NCBI GenBank assembly: GCA_964645625.1
Contig: CAZYAI010000018.1
Span: forward strand, 1 to 43,838
Direction: 5' to 3'
Length of the DNA stretch: 43,838 bases
Source: AB-137-C09 sp964645625
GTDB taxonomy: Bacteria; Pseudomonadota; Zetaproteobacteria; Mariprofundales; Mariprofundaceae
The notes beneath the pieces were generated by a model. It ran no database searches, had not been told where the DNA came from, and worked only from the letters and a program-made list of their open reading frames with translations. Of the stretch, positions 24,315 to 32,904 are shown one piece after another (position 1 is the first letter of the stretch; each line of letters begins with the position of its first letter). The position numbers and the translations under genes are program-made.

Positions 24315-25535
24315 ATGGTGTTGACTGATGCAAAGGCGAGAGCGGCGAAGCCTCGTAAGGATGGAAAGCAATATAAGCTAACCGATGGGCACAGCATGTA
24401 CTTATTGGTCAAACCCGCTGGCAAGTATTGGAAGCTAGATTACACCTACCAGAAAAAACGGCGGACGTTATCGCTTGGTGTTTATCCTACTGTTACCCTT
24501 AAAGAAGCCCGCAAAGCTGCCGAAGAAGCCCGCGAATTGCTGCGGCACGGTGTTGATCCATTTCAACAACGCAGGGCGGAGAGACTGACAAAAGAAGCAC
24601 AACACAATGGCAACACCTTCGAGGGTGTAGCGTTGGAGTTGTTGGAGAAGAAAGCCGCCACCCTTTCGCCTTCCACCATCGAGAGTAACCGCCACAACTT
24701 GCAACGGCATGTATTTCCTTGGCTTGGTTCAGCTTTACTTGAAGATGTTACCGCGCCTGCCGTGTTGTCATTACTGCGGCGTATTGAATCGCGTGGAGCT
24801 ATGGAGACGGCGCACAAGGTGCGCGGCTTATGTGGTCAGGTGATGCGCTACGGCGTTGCAACTGGTCGCATTACTTCTAACCCTATTCGAGACCTAGCAG
24901 GCGCAATTGCTGCGGTTAAAGTCACCCACCGCCCTGCTATTACCGACCCTGTAAGAGTGGGGGAGCTTATGCGCGCTATAGATGGCTTTAAGGGGACGCT
25001 AGTTGTTCAATGTGCGCTGAAGCTTTCGCCCTTGGTGTTTTTGCGTCCAGGCGAACTTAGACAGCTTCGCTGGGAATGGGTAAACATAGATGAACAGGAA
25101 ATCCGATTACCTGCCGACATTATGAAGATGCGCCAGCGTCATATTGTCCCTTTATCTAAGCAAGCCTTGCAGATATTGGAGGAAATCCGCCCGCTAACAC
25201 TTGCAGGTTGTTACGTGTTCCCATCTGTTCGCGGGCATTTGCGCCCCATGAGTGAAAACACAATCAACGCAACATTACGCCGCCTTGGTTTTGATAAGTC
25301 GGAAATGTGCGCGCATGGGTTCAGGGGGATGGCTTCTACATTGTTGCATGAGCAAGGTTACCCTTCGGACTGGATAGAACGCCAGCTTGCACACAAGGAA
25401 GGGAATGCAATCAAAGCAGCATACAATCACGCACGGCACTTATCAGAACGGCGGAAGATGATGCAGGCATGGGCGGACTACTTGGACGCAGTGAAGCATG
25501 GCGCGGACGTTGTACCGATCAGGAGCAACGGCTAA
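24315..25535 (+). CDS. int: P4-type tyrosine integrase
   Basis: The 406-residue protein has an N-terminal DUF4102-type arm-binding domain (LTDAKARAAKPRKDGKQYKL, TLSLGVYPTVTLKEARK). A core-binding domain and the catalytic domain follow: Arg in RPGELRQLRW, HGFRGMASTLLHEQG (H-x-x-R), LAHKEGNAIKAAYNH (second His and nucleophilic Tyr). All catalytic residues appear intact, so the enzyme may still be active. The ribosome site GGAGGTGATGGC precedes ATG 24315. It reads inward from the tRNA-Arg attachment site. Confidence 0.95.
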   Translation: MVLTDAKARAAKPRKDGKQYKLTDGHSMYLLVKPAGKYWKLDYTYQKKRRTLSLGVYPTVTLKEARKAAEEARELLRHGVDPFQQRRAERLTKEAQHNGNTFEGVALELLEKKAATLSPSTIESNRHNLQRHVFPWLGSALLEDVTAPAVLSLLRRIESRGAMETAHKVRGLCGQVMRYGVATGRITSNPIRDLAGAIAAVKVTHRPAITDPVRVGELMRAIDGFKGTLVVQCALKLSPLVFLRPGELRQLRWEWVNIDEQEIRLPADIMKMRQRHIVPLSKQALQILEEIRPLTLAGCYVFPSVRGHLRPMSENTINATLRRLGFDKSEMCAHGFRGMASTLLHEQGYPSDWIERQLAHKEGNAIKAAYNHARHLSERRKMMQAWADYLDAVKHGADVVPIRSNG

Positions 25536-25729
25536 GACGTAGCAACAGGGGCAAGGCTTGAGTGTCTTGCCTCTTATGTTGGTGCTTGGTGTGTATCGTT
25601 TAGGGATACCTAAAAAACATGGTTTTGCTCTAGGCACGTACTGTCAAAACGGCCGAAAGTATGCCATCGGTAATGATATGGCATTCAGAAAAAGCACTGT
25701 TTGCAGTGTTTGAGTGCAACAAAAACAGC

Positions 25730-25858
25730 CAGAGAGATGAACAAGTTGACCACATAGAGTGTTTAACTCTCTACTATGACCAGTTGGCTGAATGAATAGG
25801 GCGGCTTAATTACCCGACCCGACAAGCGAAACCACCCGCTTTCATTCAGCCTTTTTTT
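25730..25858 (+). ncRNA. Candidate structured RNA ending in a terminator-like stem
   Basis: The gap 25536-25882 has no gene. An 11-bp perfect stem (GGCTGAATGAA 25786-25796 / TTCATTCAGCC 25841-25851) encloses 44 nt with a further imperfect G-C-rich stem, and is followed directly by seven T. A smaller hairpin (AGAGTGTTTAACTCT) lies just upstream. This could be a small RNA with its own terminator or an attenuator for the next gene; no known family is recognised. Confidence 0.4.
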
Positions 25859-25882
25859 ATTTTTGGTGGTGTGGTGGAAATT

Positions 25883-26587
25883 ATGGATGATTTTTCAAGA
25901 ACAGAAGCTGATTTTCTAGCTAGGCTAGATGGTATTGCAGGAACAGGACGTATGTTTCTCATACACTTAGAAACTAAGCTAAACACTCATGGGTGTTGCA
26001 GCGTGGAAGATGCGGCTCTTGCAACACTTATATGTGAGTATGCCAAAATGGGCTTAGTTGACCTTGATGAGAGGCTAAGTGATGAACTTACGATTAGAAA
26101 CCGTTGGCGTGAAGTTAAGCAGATTGAAGATGGTATGATCCATCCTATGAACTCTACCCGCATAATAGACCGAGATGCTTTAGATAGGTTTTTTATAACG
26201 AGGTGCAAATTGAAGGCAAGCACCTACAGCACACCGCTTATTGCTGCTATGAATGCTTTGATGGACGATACGGAAATAACAACACCTAAGGCAAGCACCT
26301 ACAGTACACTACTTATGGATGTTTTGAACTTAGACAACACGGAAACAACAACACCTAATGCAAGTACCTACAGTACACCGCTTATGGACGCTATGAATGC
26401 TGCCGTTAGTCACTTTTGGGAAGGTATTGATCCCCTATCTAGGGACGCTCCTACAAATGAAAGCGTGGTTGAATGGCTGCTTGATAATTATCAAGAGCAT
26501 AATATGAGCAAGAATATTGCCCAAGCAATAGCCACAATTATCCGCAATGAGGGTAAACCTAAAAACAATTCTAGACCAATGGGTTGA
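25883..26587 (+). CDS. Hypothetical acidic protein with internal tandem repeats
   Basis: The protein is about 234 residues and soluble, with no recognised domain. The N-terminal half is helical. The middle carries three units of about 23-25 residues built on ASTYSTPLMDAMN...TTTP (from about 26214 to 26400), a coding minisatellite. The C-terminal helix-rich part follows (ESVVEWLLDNYQEHNMSKNI). ATG at 25883 is chosen; GTG codons at 25871 and 25874 are alternatives. It is the first cargo gene after the integrase and is more AT-rich than its neighbours. A palindrome plus T-run at its end may terminate it. Confidence 0.65.
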   Translation: MDDFSRTEADFLARLDGIAGTGRMFLIHLETKLNTHGCCSVEDAALATLICEYAKMGLVDLDERLSDELTIRNRWREVKQIEDGMIHPMNSTRIIDRDALDRFFITRCKLKASTYSTPLIAAMNALMDDTEITTPKASTYSTLLMDVLNLDNTETTTPNASTYSTPLMDAMNAAVSHFWEGIDPLSRDAPTNESVVEWLLDNYQEHNMSKNIAQAIATIIRNEGKPKNNSRPMG

Positions 26588-26661
26588 ACCCATTTTTTAC
26601 TTTGTATAACAATAACTTATAACAATTCCTTGCATGGGTTGAACCCTATAGGGTTCAACCC
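26578..26661. promoter_or_regulatory. GGGTTGAACCC palindromes upstream of the AlpA-like gene
   Basis: Site 1 (26578-26594) has 8-bp arms AATGGGTT/AACCCATT around one G and is followed by T's. Sites 2 and 3 form a perfect 26-bp palindrome at 26636-26661, made of GGGTTGAACCC, TATA and GGGTTCAACCC. The layout suggests operators bound cooperatively 65 bp before the alpA-like start. Confidence 0.6.
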
Positions 26662-26726
26662 TTTAACCCATTGCGGGACTTTGTAAGCGTGGTTTGAATT
26701 CGCCGCATCTTCTAGGAGGTGCTGGA

Positions 26727-26984
26727 ATGAAGCAGAACACAACAACAACCCTTGACCCTGTAACGGTTACTATTGACCGCTTGCTCAAGTTGCCCGATGT
26801 GCTGGCGATTGTGCCAGTGAGTGAAACCCGCTGGTACGAGGGAATCAAGGCAGGGATTTACCCCGCACAAGTTCGCATAGGTAGCCGTTCAGTGGCTTGG
26901 CGAGCGTCCGACATTAAAAAGCTGGTTGATGGTTTTGGTAAGAACCAACCCAAGAGCCGCGCAAGCTTAGGCGTGGTGCGGTAG
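26727..26984 (+). CDS. AlpA-like helix-turn-helix regulator
   Basis: The 85-residue protein has an AlpA/MerR-like winged-helix pattern: LLKLPDVLAIVPVSETRWYEGIKAG gives the helix-turn-helix, then IYPAQVRIGSRSVAWRASDIKKL. AlpA-type proteins control excision or replication genes in P4-like islands. The start at 26727 follows AGGAGG; the longer frame is unsupported. Operator-like palindromes stand immediately upstream, so autoregulation is plausible. No xis gene is otherwise visible, so it may serve as the excision factor. Confidence 0.85.
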   Translation: MKQNTTTTLDPVTVTIDRLLKLPDVLAIVPVSETRWYEGIKAGIYPAQVRIGSRSVAWRASDIKKLVDGFGKNQPKSRASLGVVR

Positions 26985-27378
26985 CCTGAGCCTTAAAGCC
27001 ATGAACCACCAAGCAAGCGCATTGGATCAGGGGCGTGGGTGTTTGTACCTCTTCCCCTTGCTTGGCACGTTTTGCCGTCATGATTCCAGCCTTTGCCATG
27101 TTTATTATGTGGCAAGGGTTGGCGTGGTGGTGAATGCTTGCAAGCTAACCCTGCCGTGGCTACGTTTGCGGCAGGGCTTCAACACCCTTACTAGCGGTAA
27201 CCATGACCGTCATTCATGGTTTTTTTATGCCTACACGAGAAAACCCTTTTCTTTCTTGTCGGGTGTTGTCAGGAATACAAGACCCCTAGGGGAAATACTG
27301 GCAGCCGTTCTAGTAGCGGTGTTGAAGCACCCGATGCGCTTGGCGCATCATTTCAACAAAGTACTAGGAGGTCAGACC
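26985..27378 (+). promoter_or_regulatory. Structured non-coding leader with internal terminator
   Basis: No credible gene is seen here, although the downstream frame stays open through it. Several hairpins are present: CCCTGCCG/CGGCAGGG near 27154-27178, a terminator at 27199-27226 (AACCATGA/TCATGGTT then T's), and GATGCGC-TTG-GCGCATC at about 27333-27349. The strong AGGAGG at 27366 serves the membrane-protein gene. It may be an attenuated leader or a small RNA, as in P4 immunity. Confidence 0.4.
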
Positions 27379-28764
27379 ATGACCGCGACCAACTCCCCAC
27401 CTAAAACCTACGTGGACGAATTCAACCAGGCACGAGCCGCCGCAGGCTTGCCGCCATCCGTAGATGCTGAAGGACTAAGGACTTCAGTCTTCACCTTTTC
27501 CACCCTTATGACTGCTTCCAGCGTTTGCATGAACATTACTTTTGCTTGCTTGCTGGCTTCCAGCATGTGGGCAAAGGTTCTTTTGGCTTCCGCTTACCTT
27601 GCTGCCGACATCTTCAAAATTAGCGCGCCATCGTTGACCCGATATTTTTGGATGCGTGGCAATCATTTCTTTTCTGCCGTGATTGTCTTTGGCTTGTTTG
27701 TTTCCATCGCTTTGTCATGGATCAGTGGCACGGGCTTTTTTAGCGAGACAGCAGACCAGACCGAGACCACACGCTTGACCAGCTCCAGCGAGTACCAAAA
27801 CAACCAGCAGGCGCAGCAGCGTATGAGGGGCGAGGTTGAGGCGTTGGCAGTGTCTCCCGATGCAGTACAGGCAGCCAGGGCAGAGTTAGCACGGTTACAC
27901 GATCAGTGGGAAAAAGCCTATGCTCAACGCTCCACATATTTTGAACGTGACTACACACCCAAGCAAGTGAAGAACACCGCAGACACTTGGCACAACAGGA
28001 CAGAAAAAGAAGTCCGTGAAGTCATGAAACCGCTAGACGATGCGATGGCAGAGCCACAAGCCATTATTGACCGTGCCGCACAGTATCAAGCCAAGGTTAG
28101 CGAGCTGGAACGCTTGCAAGATGTAGCACCAAACGCGAACAGCGGGCAGGCAGTGTTGCCAGTGTTTGAAAGTCTTGGTGAATGGTTCGAGGCACAGCCG
28201 CAGGCGGTCAAGGTTAAAGTGTTTGTTCTAACCTCAATCGCGCTTGAGTTAATCAGTGGCATAGGCTGGTTGGCATGGGGCATGATGGGTAAGCCTAGAC
28301 AGTTCACACCTGAAGAACTTGCACTTGCCAACTATGAGCAACGCGCACAGCGGGACATGATGCGCCGCGCTTTTGATGACATTGGCAGCGGTAGTAACCA
28401 TGCAGGCGTGATTGAAGCAACAGCAGAAAAAAACGCCTTCACAGAATCGCCCACAACGCACGAAACTGCAGGCGGCAAGGCTAGTGCATTGCCGAACGAT
28501 AAAGACGCGACAGCGGGCAATATAGAAGGCTTTACAGAATCCCCCACAACGCACGAAAGCAGCACCGAACAGGGCGAGCCATTGCCTAGCGAATCGGTGG
28601 ACGTTTTGCCTATCCCTGAAGACGGCAAGCGGGCAGTGGGTGGCAGTTACCCATGCGCGCACTGCGGCACAATTTATACAGCGCGCACCACTTGGCATAA
28701 GTTTTGCGAAACATGCAGGACAGAGCGTAAAACGTCCGCTATGGGTAAAGGTGCGGCGCAATGA
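27379..28764 (+). CDS. Four-helix membrane protein with coiled coil and C-terminal zinc ribbon
   Basis: The 461-residue protein is not a family I recognise. Residues about 35-120 hold three membrane helices (for example FTFSTLMTASSVCMNITFAC and FFSAVIVFGLFVSIALSWIS). A long Gln/Glu coiled coil follows (about 130-265), then a further helix near 290 (VFVLTSIALELISGIGWLAW). The tail has a duplicated FTESPTTHE motif and a C-x2-C-x13-C-x2-C zinc ribbon (CAHC...CETC). The start at 27379 follows AGGAGG. The next gene's ATG overlaps its stop. Confidence 0.8.
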   Translation: MTATNSPPKTYVDEFNQARAAAGLPPSVDAEGLRTSVFTFSTLMTASSVCMNITFACLLASSMWAKVLLASAYLAADIFKISAPSLTRYFWMRGNHFFSAVIVFGLFVSIALSWISGTGFFSETADQTETTRLTSSSEYQNNQQAQQRMRGEVEALAVSPDAVQAARAELARLHDQWEKAYAQRSTYFERDYTPKQVKNTADTWHNRTEKEVREVMKPLDDAMAEPQAIIDRAAQYQAKVSELERLQDVAPNANSGQAVLPVFESLGEWFEAQPQAVKVKVFVLTSIALELISGIGWLAWGMMGKPRQFTPEELALANYEQRAQRDMMRRAFDDIGSGSNHAGVIEATAEKNAFTESPTTHETAGGKASALPNDKDATAGNIEGFTESPTTHESSTEQGEPLPSESVDVLPIPEDGKRAVGGSYPCAHCGTIYTARTTWHKFCETCRTERKTSAMGKGAAQ

Positions 28765-29360
28765 TTCAGACATGGCACACCACGCGGCGCATTGCGCCGA
28801 AACATGCAGCAGGCGAGCAGAACAAGGGCGGAAAAGATACCAGCACGGCGCAAGCGCGGCGCATTGAACGCGCAATGAACGTCCCCCTTTCTGCGGCGCA
28901 TTGCGCCGAGGTTTTACCGCATTGCGCCGAGCATGCGGAAACCATGCGCCATAATGACGTTGAAGCCACCTTACAGGGTATGATTTTAGACCTTGAAACC
29001 ATGCAAGAAACCACAGACCGCAAGCCATGTGTAACGCATTGCGGCACAGATGCGCAGGATAGCGCGAAGGGCATTGCCATGAATGACAACACACAGCACG
29101 AGGAAGGGGCAACACTGGAAGCCCTGCAAGCGTTGTTTCCTGATTGTTACTTTGTAGAGGAGACCCGCCACGTATGGGTGGAGGGAGCAAGAGAGCGGCG
29201 CAACATTTCGGGGTGGTGGGGTGAAGGCTTCGAGTTCTTGGAAGGTTGGGGGCTGATGCTTACCAGCCCTGATCCTAGCAAGTACCCCGCCTTTTTTATT
29301 GGTCGGACGTTGCGCGAAGCAATCGCCAACGTGAAGGCATACAAGGAGGCGCAGGCATGA
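28761..29360 (+). CDS. Hypothetical island protein, His/Cys-rich N-terminus
   Basis: The 199-residue protein has no known domain. The N-terminal 100 residues are unusual, with repeated H-C-A-E and similar motifs (AAHCAEVLPHCAEHAE) that follow from a repeated palindromic DNA word. The C-terminal 90 residues look globular (ALFPDCYFVEETRHVWVEGA, ISGWWGEGFEFLEGWGLML, YPAFFIGRTLREAIANVKAY), and this part could be the functional unit. ATGA overlaps at both ends show translational coupling with its neighbours. Confidence 0.65.
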   Translation: MIQTWHTTRRIAPKHAAGEQNKGGKDTSTAQARRIERAMNVPLSAAHCAEVLPHCAEHAETMRHNDVEATLQGMILDLETMQETTDRKPCVTHCGTDAQDSAKGIAMNDNTQHEEGATLEALQALFPDCYFVEETRHVWVEGARERRNISGWWGEGFEFLEGWGLMLTSPDPSKYPAFFIGRTLREAIANVKAYKEAQA

Positions 29361-29638
29361 ACTACAACACAATCAAGGAAGCCCGCGAAGCAGTGAAGAT
29401 TGCCGAAGCATACAGGGCGGAACGTTTAGACCCTGAACGGCATCCCGCTGGCGCGGTGGTTGTTTACCGTGGCGAGCCTCAAGGCTGGACACGTTACGAC
29501 CTGCCAAGGTGCGGGGCGAACGTAGCAGGGACGTTAGCGGTGAATGCTCGCGGTGTTTATATCGCTGATGGCGGGGATTATTACAGCGGAAATGAAAGCT
29601 GGGAGCTAGTGCTTGAGTTTAAGGAGGCGGAAGCGTGA
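29357..29638 (+). CDS. Small hypothetical island protein
   Basis: The 93-residue protein has an N-terminal helix (TIKEAREAVKIAEAYRAERL) and a beta-rich rest (GAVVVYRGEPQGWTRYDLP, WELVLEFKEAEA). No family is recognised. It overlaps the preceding and following genes by four bases each (ATGA, GTGA). Confidence 0.6.
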   Translation: MNYNTIKEAREAVKIAEAYRAERLDPERHPAGAVVVYRGEPQGWTRYDLPRCGANVAGTLAVNARGVYIADGGDYYSGNESWELVLEFKEAEA

Positions 29639-29949
29639 ACAGAACTAAAGAAATAAACGGATGCATCCTAGAGATAGAGGAAACATGCATGGGAATGGTT
29701 GCTTGCTCTGATGTGTTGCAATGCTTTGTGGAAGTTCCATTCCATGACGATAAAGAGAAGCAAAACAAGTTCGTAATAGGGATGGCGAAGGCACTTAAAA
29801 TTACGGCAGAGCATGCCCTTAAAAGCTGCCAGTTGGAAACGTCAGAAGAAATTGACTTGTTGATGACCTACCGAGAATTAAGCGGACGCGAAAAGAAAGA
29901 GGCTTACAGGTTTTTTATGCAGCATGTGAGTGATATAGCTAACAACTAG
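29635..29949 (+). CDS. Small hypothetical island protein, GTG start
   Basis: The 104-residue protein has three Cys in the first third (GCILEIEETCMGMVACSDVL) and a helical C-terminal part (LSGREKKEAYRFFMQHVSDI). It is translationally coupled (GTGA) to the upstream gene. A strong hairpin follows its stop. Function unknown. Confidence 0.6.
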   Translation: MNRTKEINGCILEIEETCMGMVACSDVLQCFVEVPFHDDKEKQNKFVIGMAKALKITAEHALKSCQLETSEEIDLLMTYRELSGREKKEAYRFFMQHVSDIANN

Positions 29950-29959
29950 GCAAAAAAAT

Positions 29960-29988
29960 GGCGTGAACCTTGGCGAAAGGTTCACGCC
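29960..29988 (+). other. Strong hairpin between small genes and the primase gene
   Basis: A perfect 12-bp stem (GGCGTGAACCTT / AAGGTTCACGCC, loop GGCG plus A). No T-run follows, so it is more likely an RNA-processing or stability element, or a protein site, than a terminator. Confidence 0.5.
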
Positions 29989-30091
29989 TGAAATTGCTTT
30001 TGTTTGTGACGAAACGGTAAAAGCGCAACACCGCGAAGCTTGCGCACTTTCTCCCCTTTGGTCAACCACTGAAGGGCTAGGAGTTGCCACA

Positions 30092-32665
30092 ATGATTCAT
30101 AAGTTTATTGACCAAGTAAAAGAAAGCCTGAACAGCGCGCAGTTGTTCGACGTTGTAGCGGACGGCGGGATTCACCGTTTTAGCACCAGCGATAAAAGCG
30201 GCGACAAGGCGGGCTGGTATTCGCTACACGATCACGGCGACTTTATGGCGGGCGCGTTTGGTGACTGGCGTACGGATGAGGTGCAAACATGGTGCAGCTT
30301 TGACAAGCAGGACTTAAAACCAGCACAACGCAAGGCAATGGTTGAGCGTATCGAGGAAGCGCAACGCCAACGCGCCAAGATTCAGCAAGAAGAACGCGAA
30401 GCCGCAAAGCTTGAAGCCTGCCGCATTTGGAGTAAGGCGGACGATGCAAGCGACAACCATCCCTATTTAATCAAGAAGAAAGTCCACCCCGTGGGCATCC
30501 GTCAAGCTAAGGTTTATGGCGATGACTGCTTGCTTGTGCCACTGCATGACGGCGAGACCATGACCAGCTTGCAGATGATTAAGCCCAATGGCGAAAAGCG
30601 GTTTTTAACAGGTGGCGAGGTTAGCGGCTGCTATTGTTTGATAGGTGAGGTTAAGCGGAAACTCTACCTAGTAGAAGGCTGGGCGACTGGTGCAACCATC
30701 CGCGAAGTAACAGGCGAAGCGGTGGCGGTGGTGTTTAACTGCGGCAACCTTGAAAAGGTAGCAGTGAAACTGGCGAAGGCTTACCCCACGGTTTTGTTTA
30801 CCGTGTGTGCCGACAATGACCACAAGAAAGAAGTAGAAGGCAAAGGCAATGCAGGCTTAGAAGCAGGGCGCAAAGCTTCCGAGCGTATCAATGGTAAGCT
30901 TGTTTACCCCAAAGACATCGAGGGGACAGACTTCAACGACATGGCAGCAGAGAAGGGGCTAGACGCAGTGCGCAACATTGTAACCGCGCACAGTGGCAAG
31001 CCGTGGGAAGGTTGCCGCATTCCTTATAACTACGCATGCCGCAAGGACGGTGTGTTTGTACTGGGTTTTGATAAAGATGACGAACGGCTAACAGGTGCGC
31101 CTTGCTGGGTGTCTGCATTGTCACGCGATGACACAGGGAGCAAGGCAGGCAACTGGGGGCGGCTGGTGCATTGGTTTGACCATGATGGCAATGCCCATGA
31201 TATGCCTATCCCTGCAAGCTACTTCCATGGCGAATGCACCGACCTTGCCAAGATGCTGGCGAATGAGGGCTTGCCTATTATCCACGGGAAGGAAAAAAAG
31301 CTTGTTGGTTACTTGTCCGAGTTTAAGCCAGAGGCGCGCCTATTGTCTGCCCCATCTACTGGCTGGAATGGTGAAAGCTTTGTGCTTCCGTCCGAGACAA
31401 TCAACGAGCCAGCAGGTGAAAAAATGGTATATCAACCATTAGAAAGCGAGGCGGTGGGCTATGCTATCCACGGCAAGGGAACGTTGGAGGAATGGCGGGG
31501 CAACGTTGCAGGCAATGCCGTCTCACCTTTGGCGCGGTTCTGCATCGCTGCGGCACTGGCTGCCCCGATGCGTTTGCATGCTGATGTTGACGCGGGCGGC
31601 TTCCACTTTTACGGCACGACCAGCCGAGGCAAGACCACCATCTTGCAAGGTGCGGCGAGTGTGTGGGGGAATGGTTCTGACCCTGCAATGGTGGGCGGCT
31701 CTGATGTTTACCTACAACGCTGGAACGCCACCAAGAACGGCTTGGAAGCAATGGCGGCAGGGTTCAATGATTTGCCAATGTGCATTGATGAAATTGGCGA
31801 AAATGACGGGCGCGACTTTGGCGGCATCATCTATAACCTCATGAGCGGGACAGGCAAGGTAAGAATGAGCAAGAGCATAGGCAAGCGACCCGTGAAGGCA
31901 TGGCGCGTTATGGTGTTGTCATCTGGAGAGCTTCCCGTCTCGGAATACATCGAGGCAAACGGCGGCAAGGTACGCGGCGGGCAGTTGATCCGCTTGGTGG
32001 ATGTGCCAGCGGTTGACCTGTTCACCAATGAACAAGAAGCCGACACCATGAAGCGGGCTTGCCGTGATTACTACGGCACAGCAGGCGCAGCTTTCCTTGC
32101 GCGTGAATCCATCGTGCAACGCTTTGTAAGTGCTTGGCGGGCGTTTGACTATGCACAGGTAGGTACTACCACCACACCCGAAGCGGGGCGCGCTCTGCGG
32201 CGTTTCTGCTTGGTTGCTTGTGTGGGTGAGCTGGCGATTGATGCGCAGGTGTTGCCATGGGTTAAAGGTGACGCAATCAAGGCAGCGCGGCATGCGTTTG
32301 AGCTATGGCAAGGTAGCAGCAGCAGCAAAACAGAAGGCGAGCGCGGCACGGATGCTATCAAGGACTTTATTCTAAAACATGACGCACGTTTTGAGCGTGA
32401 AAACGCCAAGGCAAACCCAATACCACACGAGCGGGCGGGATGGTTTAAGATGGCAGGAAGCGAAGGCGGTTTTTATCATTTCTTGCCCAATGTGTTTGAT
32501 GAACAATGCGGCGGGGTAAATTCCAAAACAGTCAAGCAAGAGCTAAAGGCGCGTGGATGGCTAAAAGTTGAGGCTGAGGGACGGTTGAATAATAACTTTT
32601 ATTCAGCAGAGGCAAAGCGTACAATCCGCGTTGTTTCCGTGTCTGATGAACTTTTAGAATCCTGA
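30092..32665 (+). CDS. P4 alpha-like replication protein: TOPRIM primase plus DUF927-type helicase
   Basis: The 857-residue protein starts with an N-terminal region typical of phage/plasmid primases (GWYSLHDHGDFMAGAFGDWR). A TOPRIM primase core follows at about 190-260, with LVEGWATGATI resembling the EGYATA motif of P4-type primases and CADND as the metal-binding acid cluster. A DUF927-type ATPase follows, with Walker A GTTSRGKTTI at about 507-516 and Walker B CIDEIGEND near 563. The C-terminal winged-helix-like part (SKTVKQELKARGWLKVE) may bind the origin. The start at 30092 follows AGGAG; upstream frame bases belong to a hairpin. An iteron array begins 27 bp after the stop. Confidence 0.9.
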   Translation: MIHKFIDQVKESLNSAQLFDVVADGGIHRFSTSDKSGDKAGWYSLHDHGDFMAGAFGDWRTDEVQTWCSFDKQDLKPAQRKAMVERIEEAQRQRAKIQQEEREAAKLEACRIWSKADDASDNHPYLIKKKVHPVGIRQAKVYGDDCLLVPLHDGETMTSLQMIKPNGEKRFLTGGEVSGCYCLIGEVKRKLYLVEGWATGATIREVTGEAVAVVFNCGNLEKVAVKLAKAYPTVLFTVCADNDHKKEVEGKGNAGLEAGRKASERINGKLVYPKDIEGTDFNDMAAEKGLDAVRNIVTAHSGKPWEGCRIPYNYACRKDGVFVLGFDKDDERLTGAPCWVSALSRDDTGSKAGNWGRLVHWFDHDGNAHDMPIPASYFHGECTDLAKMLANEGLPIIHGKEKKLVGYLSEFKPEARLLSAPSTGWNGESFVLPSETINEPAGEKMVYQPLESEAVGYAIHGKGTLEEWRGNVAGNAVSPLARFCIAAALAAPMRLHADVDAGGFHFYGTTSRGKTTILQGAASVWGNGSDPAMVGGSDVYLQRWNATKNGLEAMAAGFNDLPMCIDEIGENDGRDFGGIIYNLMSGTGKVRMSKSIGKRPVKAWRVMVLSSGELPVSEYIEANGGKVRGGQLIRLVDVPAVDLFTNEQEADTMKRACRDYYGTAGAAFLARESIVQRFVSAWRAFDYAQVGTTTTPEAGRALRRFCLVACVGELAIDAQVLPWVKGDAIKAARHAFELWQGSSSSKTEGERGTDAIKDFILKHDARFERENAKANPIPHERAGWFKMAGSEGGFYHFLPNVFDEQCGGVNSKTVKQELKARGWLKVEAEGRLNNNFYSAEAKRTIRVVSVSDELLES

Positions 32666-32691
32666 GAAAGTACGGAAAACGGCAAAAAAAA

Positions 32692-32904
32692 GTGGGAAGA
32701 GTGGGAAGACGGTGTAAAGTATTGATATTAGTCGTTTTTTTTCTTCCCACTTTGTTTTCTGTACTGGGAAGAAGTGGGAAGAAGTGGGAAGAAAATGACA
32801 TATTATGCACAATCCCTTCCCACTCTTCCCACTTCCTTCCCACTATCTTCCCAGTGGGAAGGGATGTAAGTCATTGGAAATAAAGGTCTTCCCACTCTTC
32901 CCAC
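32692..32904. repeat. GTGGGAAG iteron array, candidate replication origin
   Basis: Thirteen copies of GTGGGAAG (two with first base C) occur in 213 bp. Six are on the plus strand (32692, 32701, 32764, 32774, 32784, 32854). Seven are inverted (32743, 32816, 32825, 32836, 32847, 32888, 32897). Many are spaced 9-11 bp, about one helical turn. An AT-rich stretch with TTTTTACCG repeats follows at 32905-32945. With the P4-alpha-like gene adjoining, this is the expected architecture of an origin. Confidence 0.7.

Noticed and set aside
27001..27378. N-terminal extension of the membrane protein ORF
   Set aside because: The frame is open but crosses an intrinsic terminator and hairpins; a strong AGGAGG precedes the ATG at 27379.
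28249..29190. Long minus-strand frame of 313 codons across the island
   Set aside because: It overlaps two plus-strand genes that are coupled by ATGA overlaps and preceded by AGGAGG. The minus product is Cys/Arg-rich without domains and has no ribosome site.
32692..32904. Short regular repeats that might be a CRISPR array
   Set aside because: The unit is only 8 bp, occurs in both orientations, and has no spacers of uniform length; iterons fit better.
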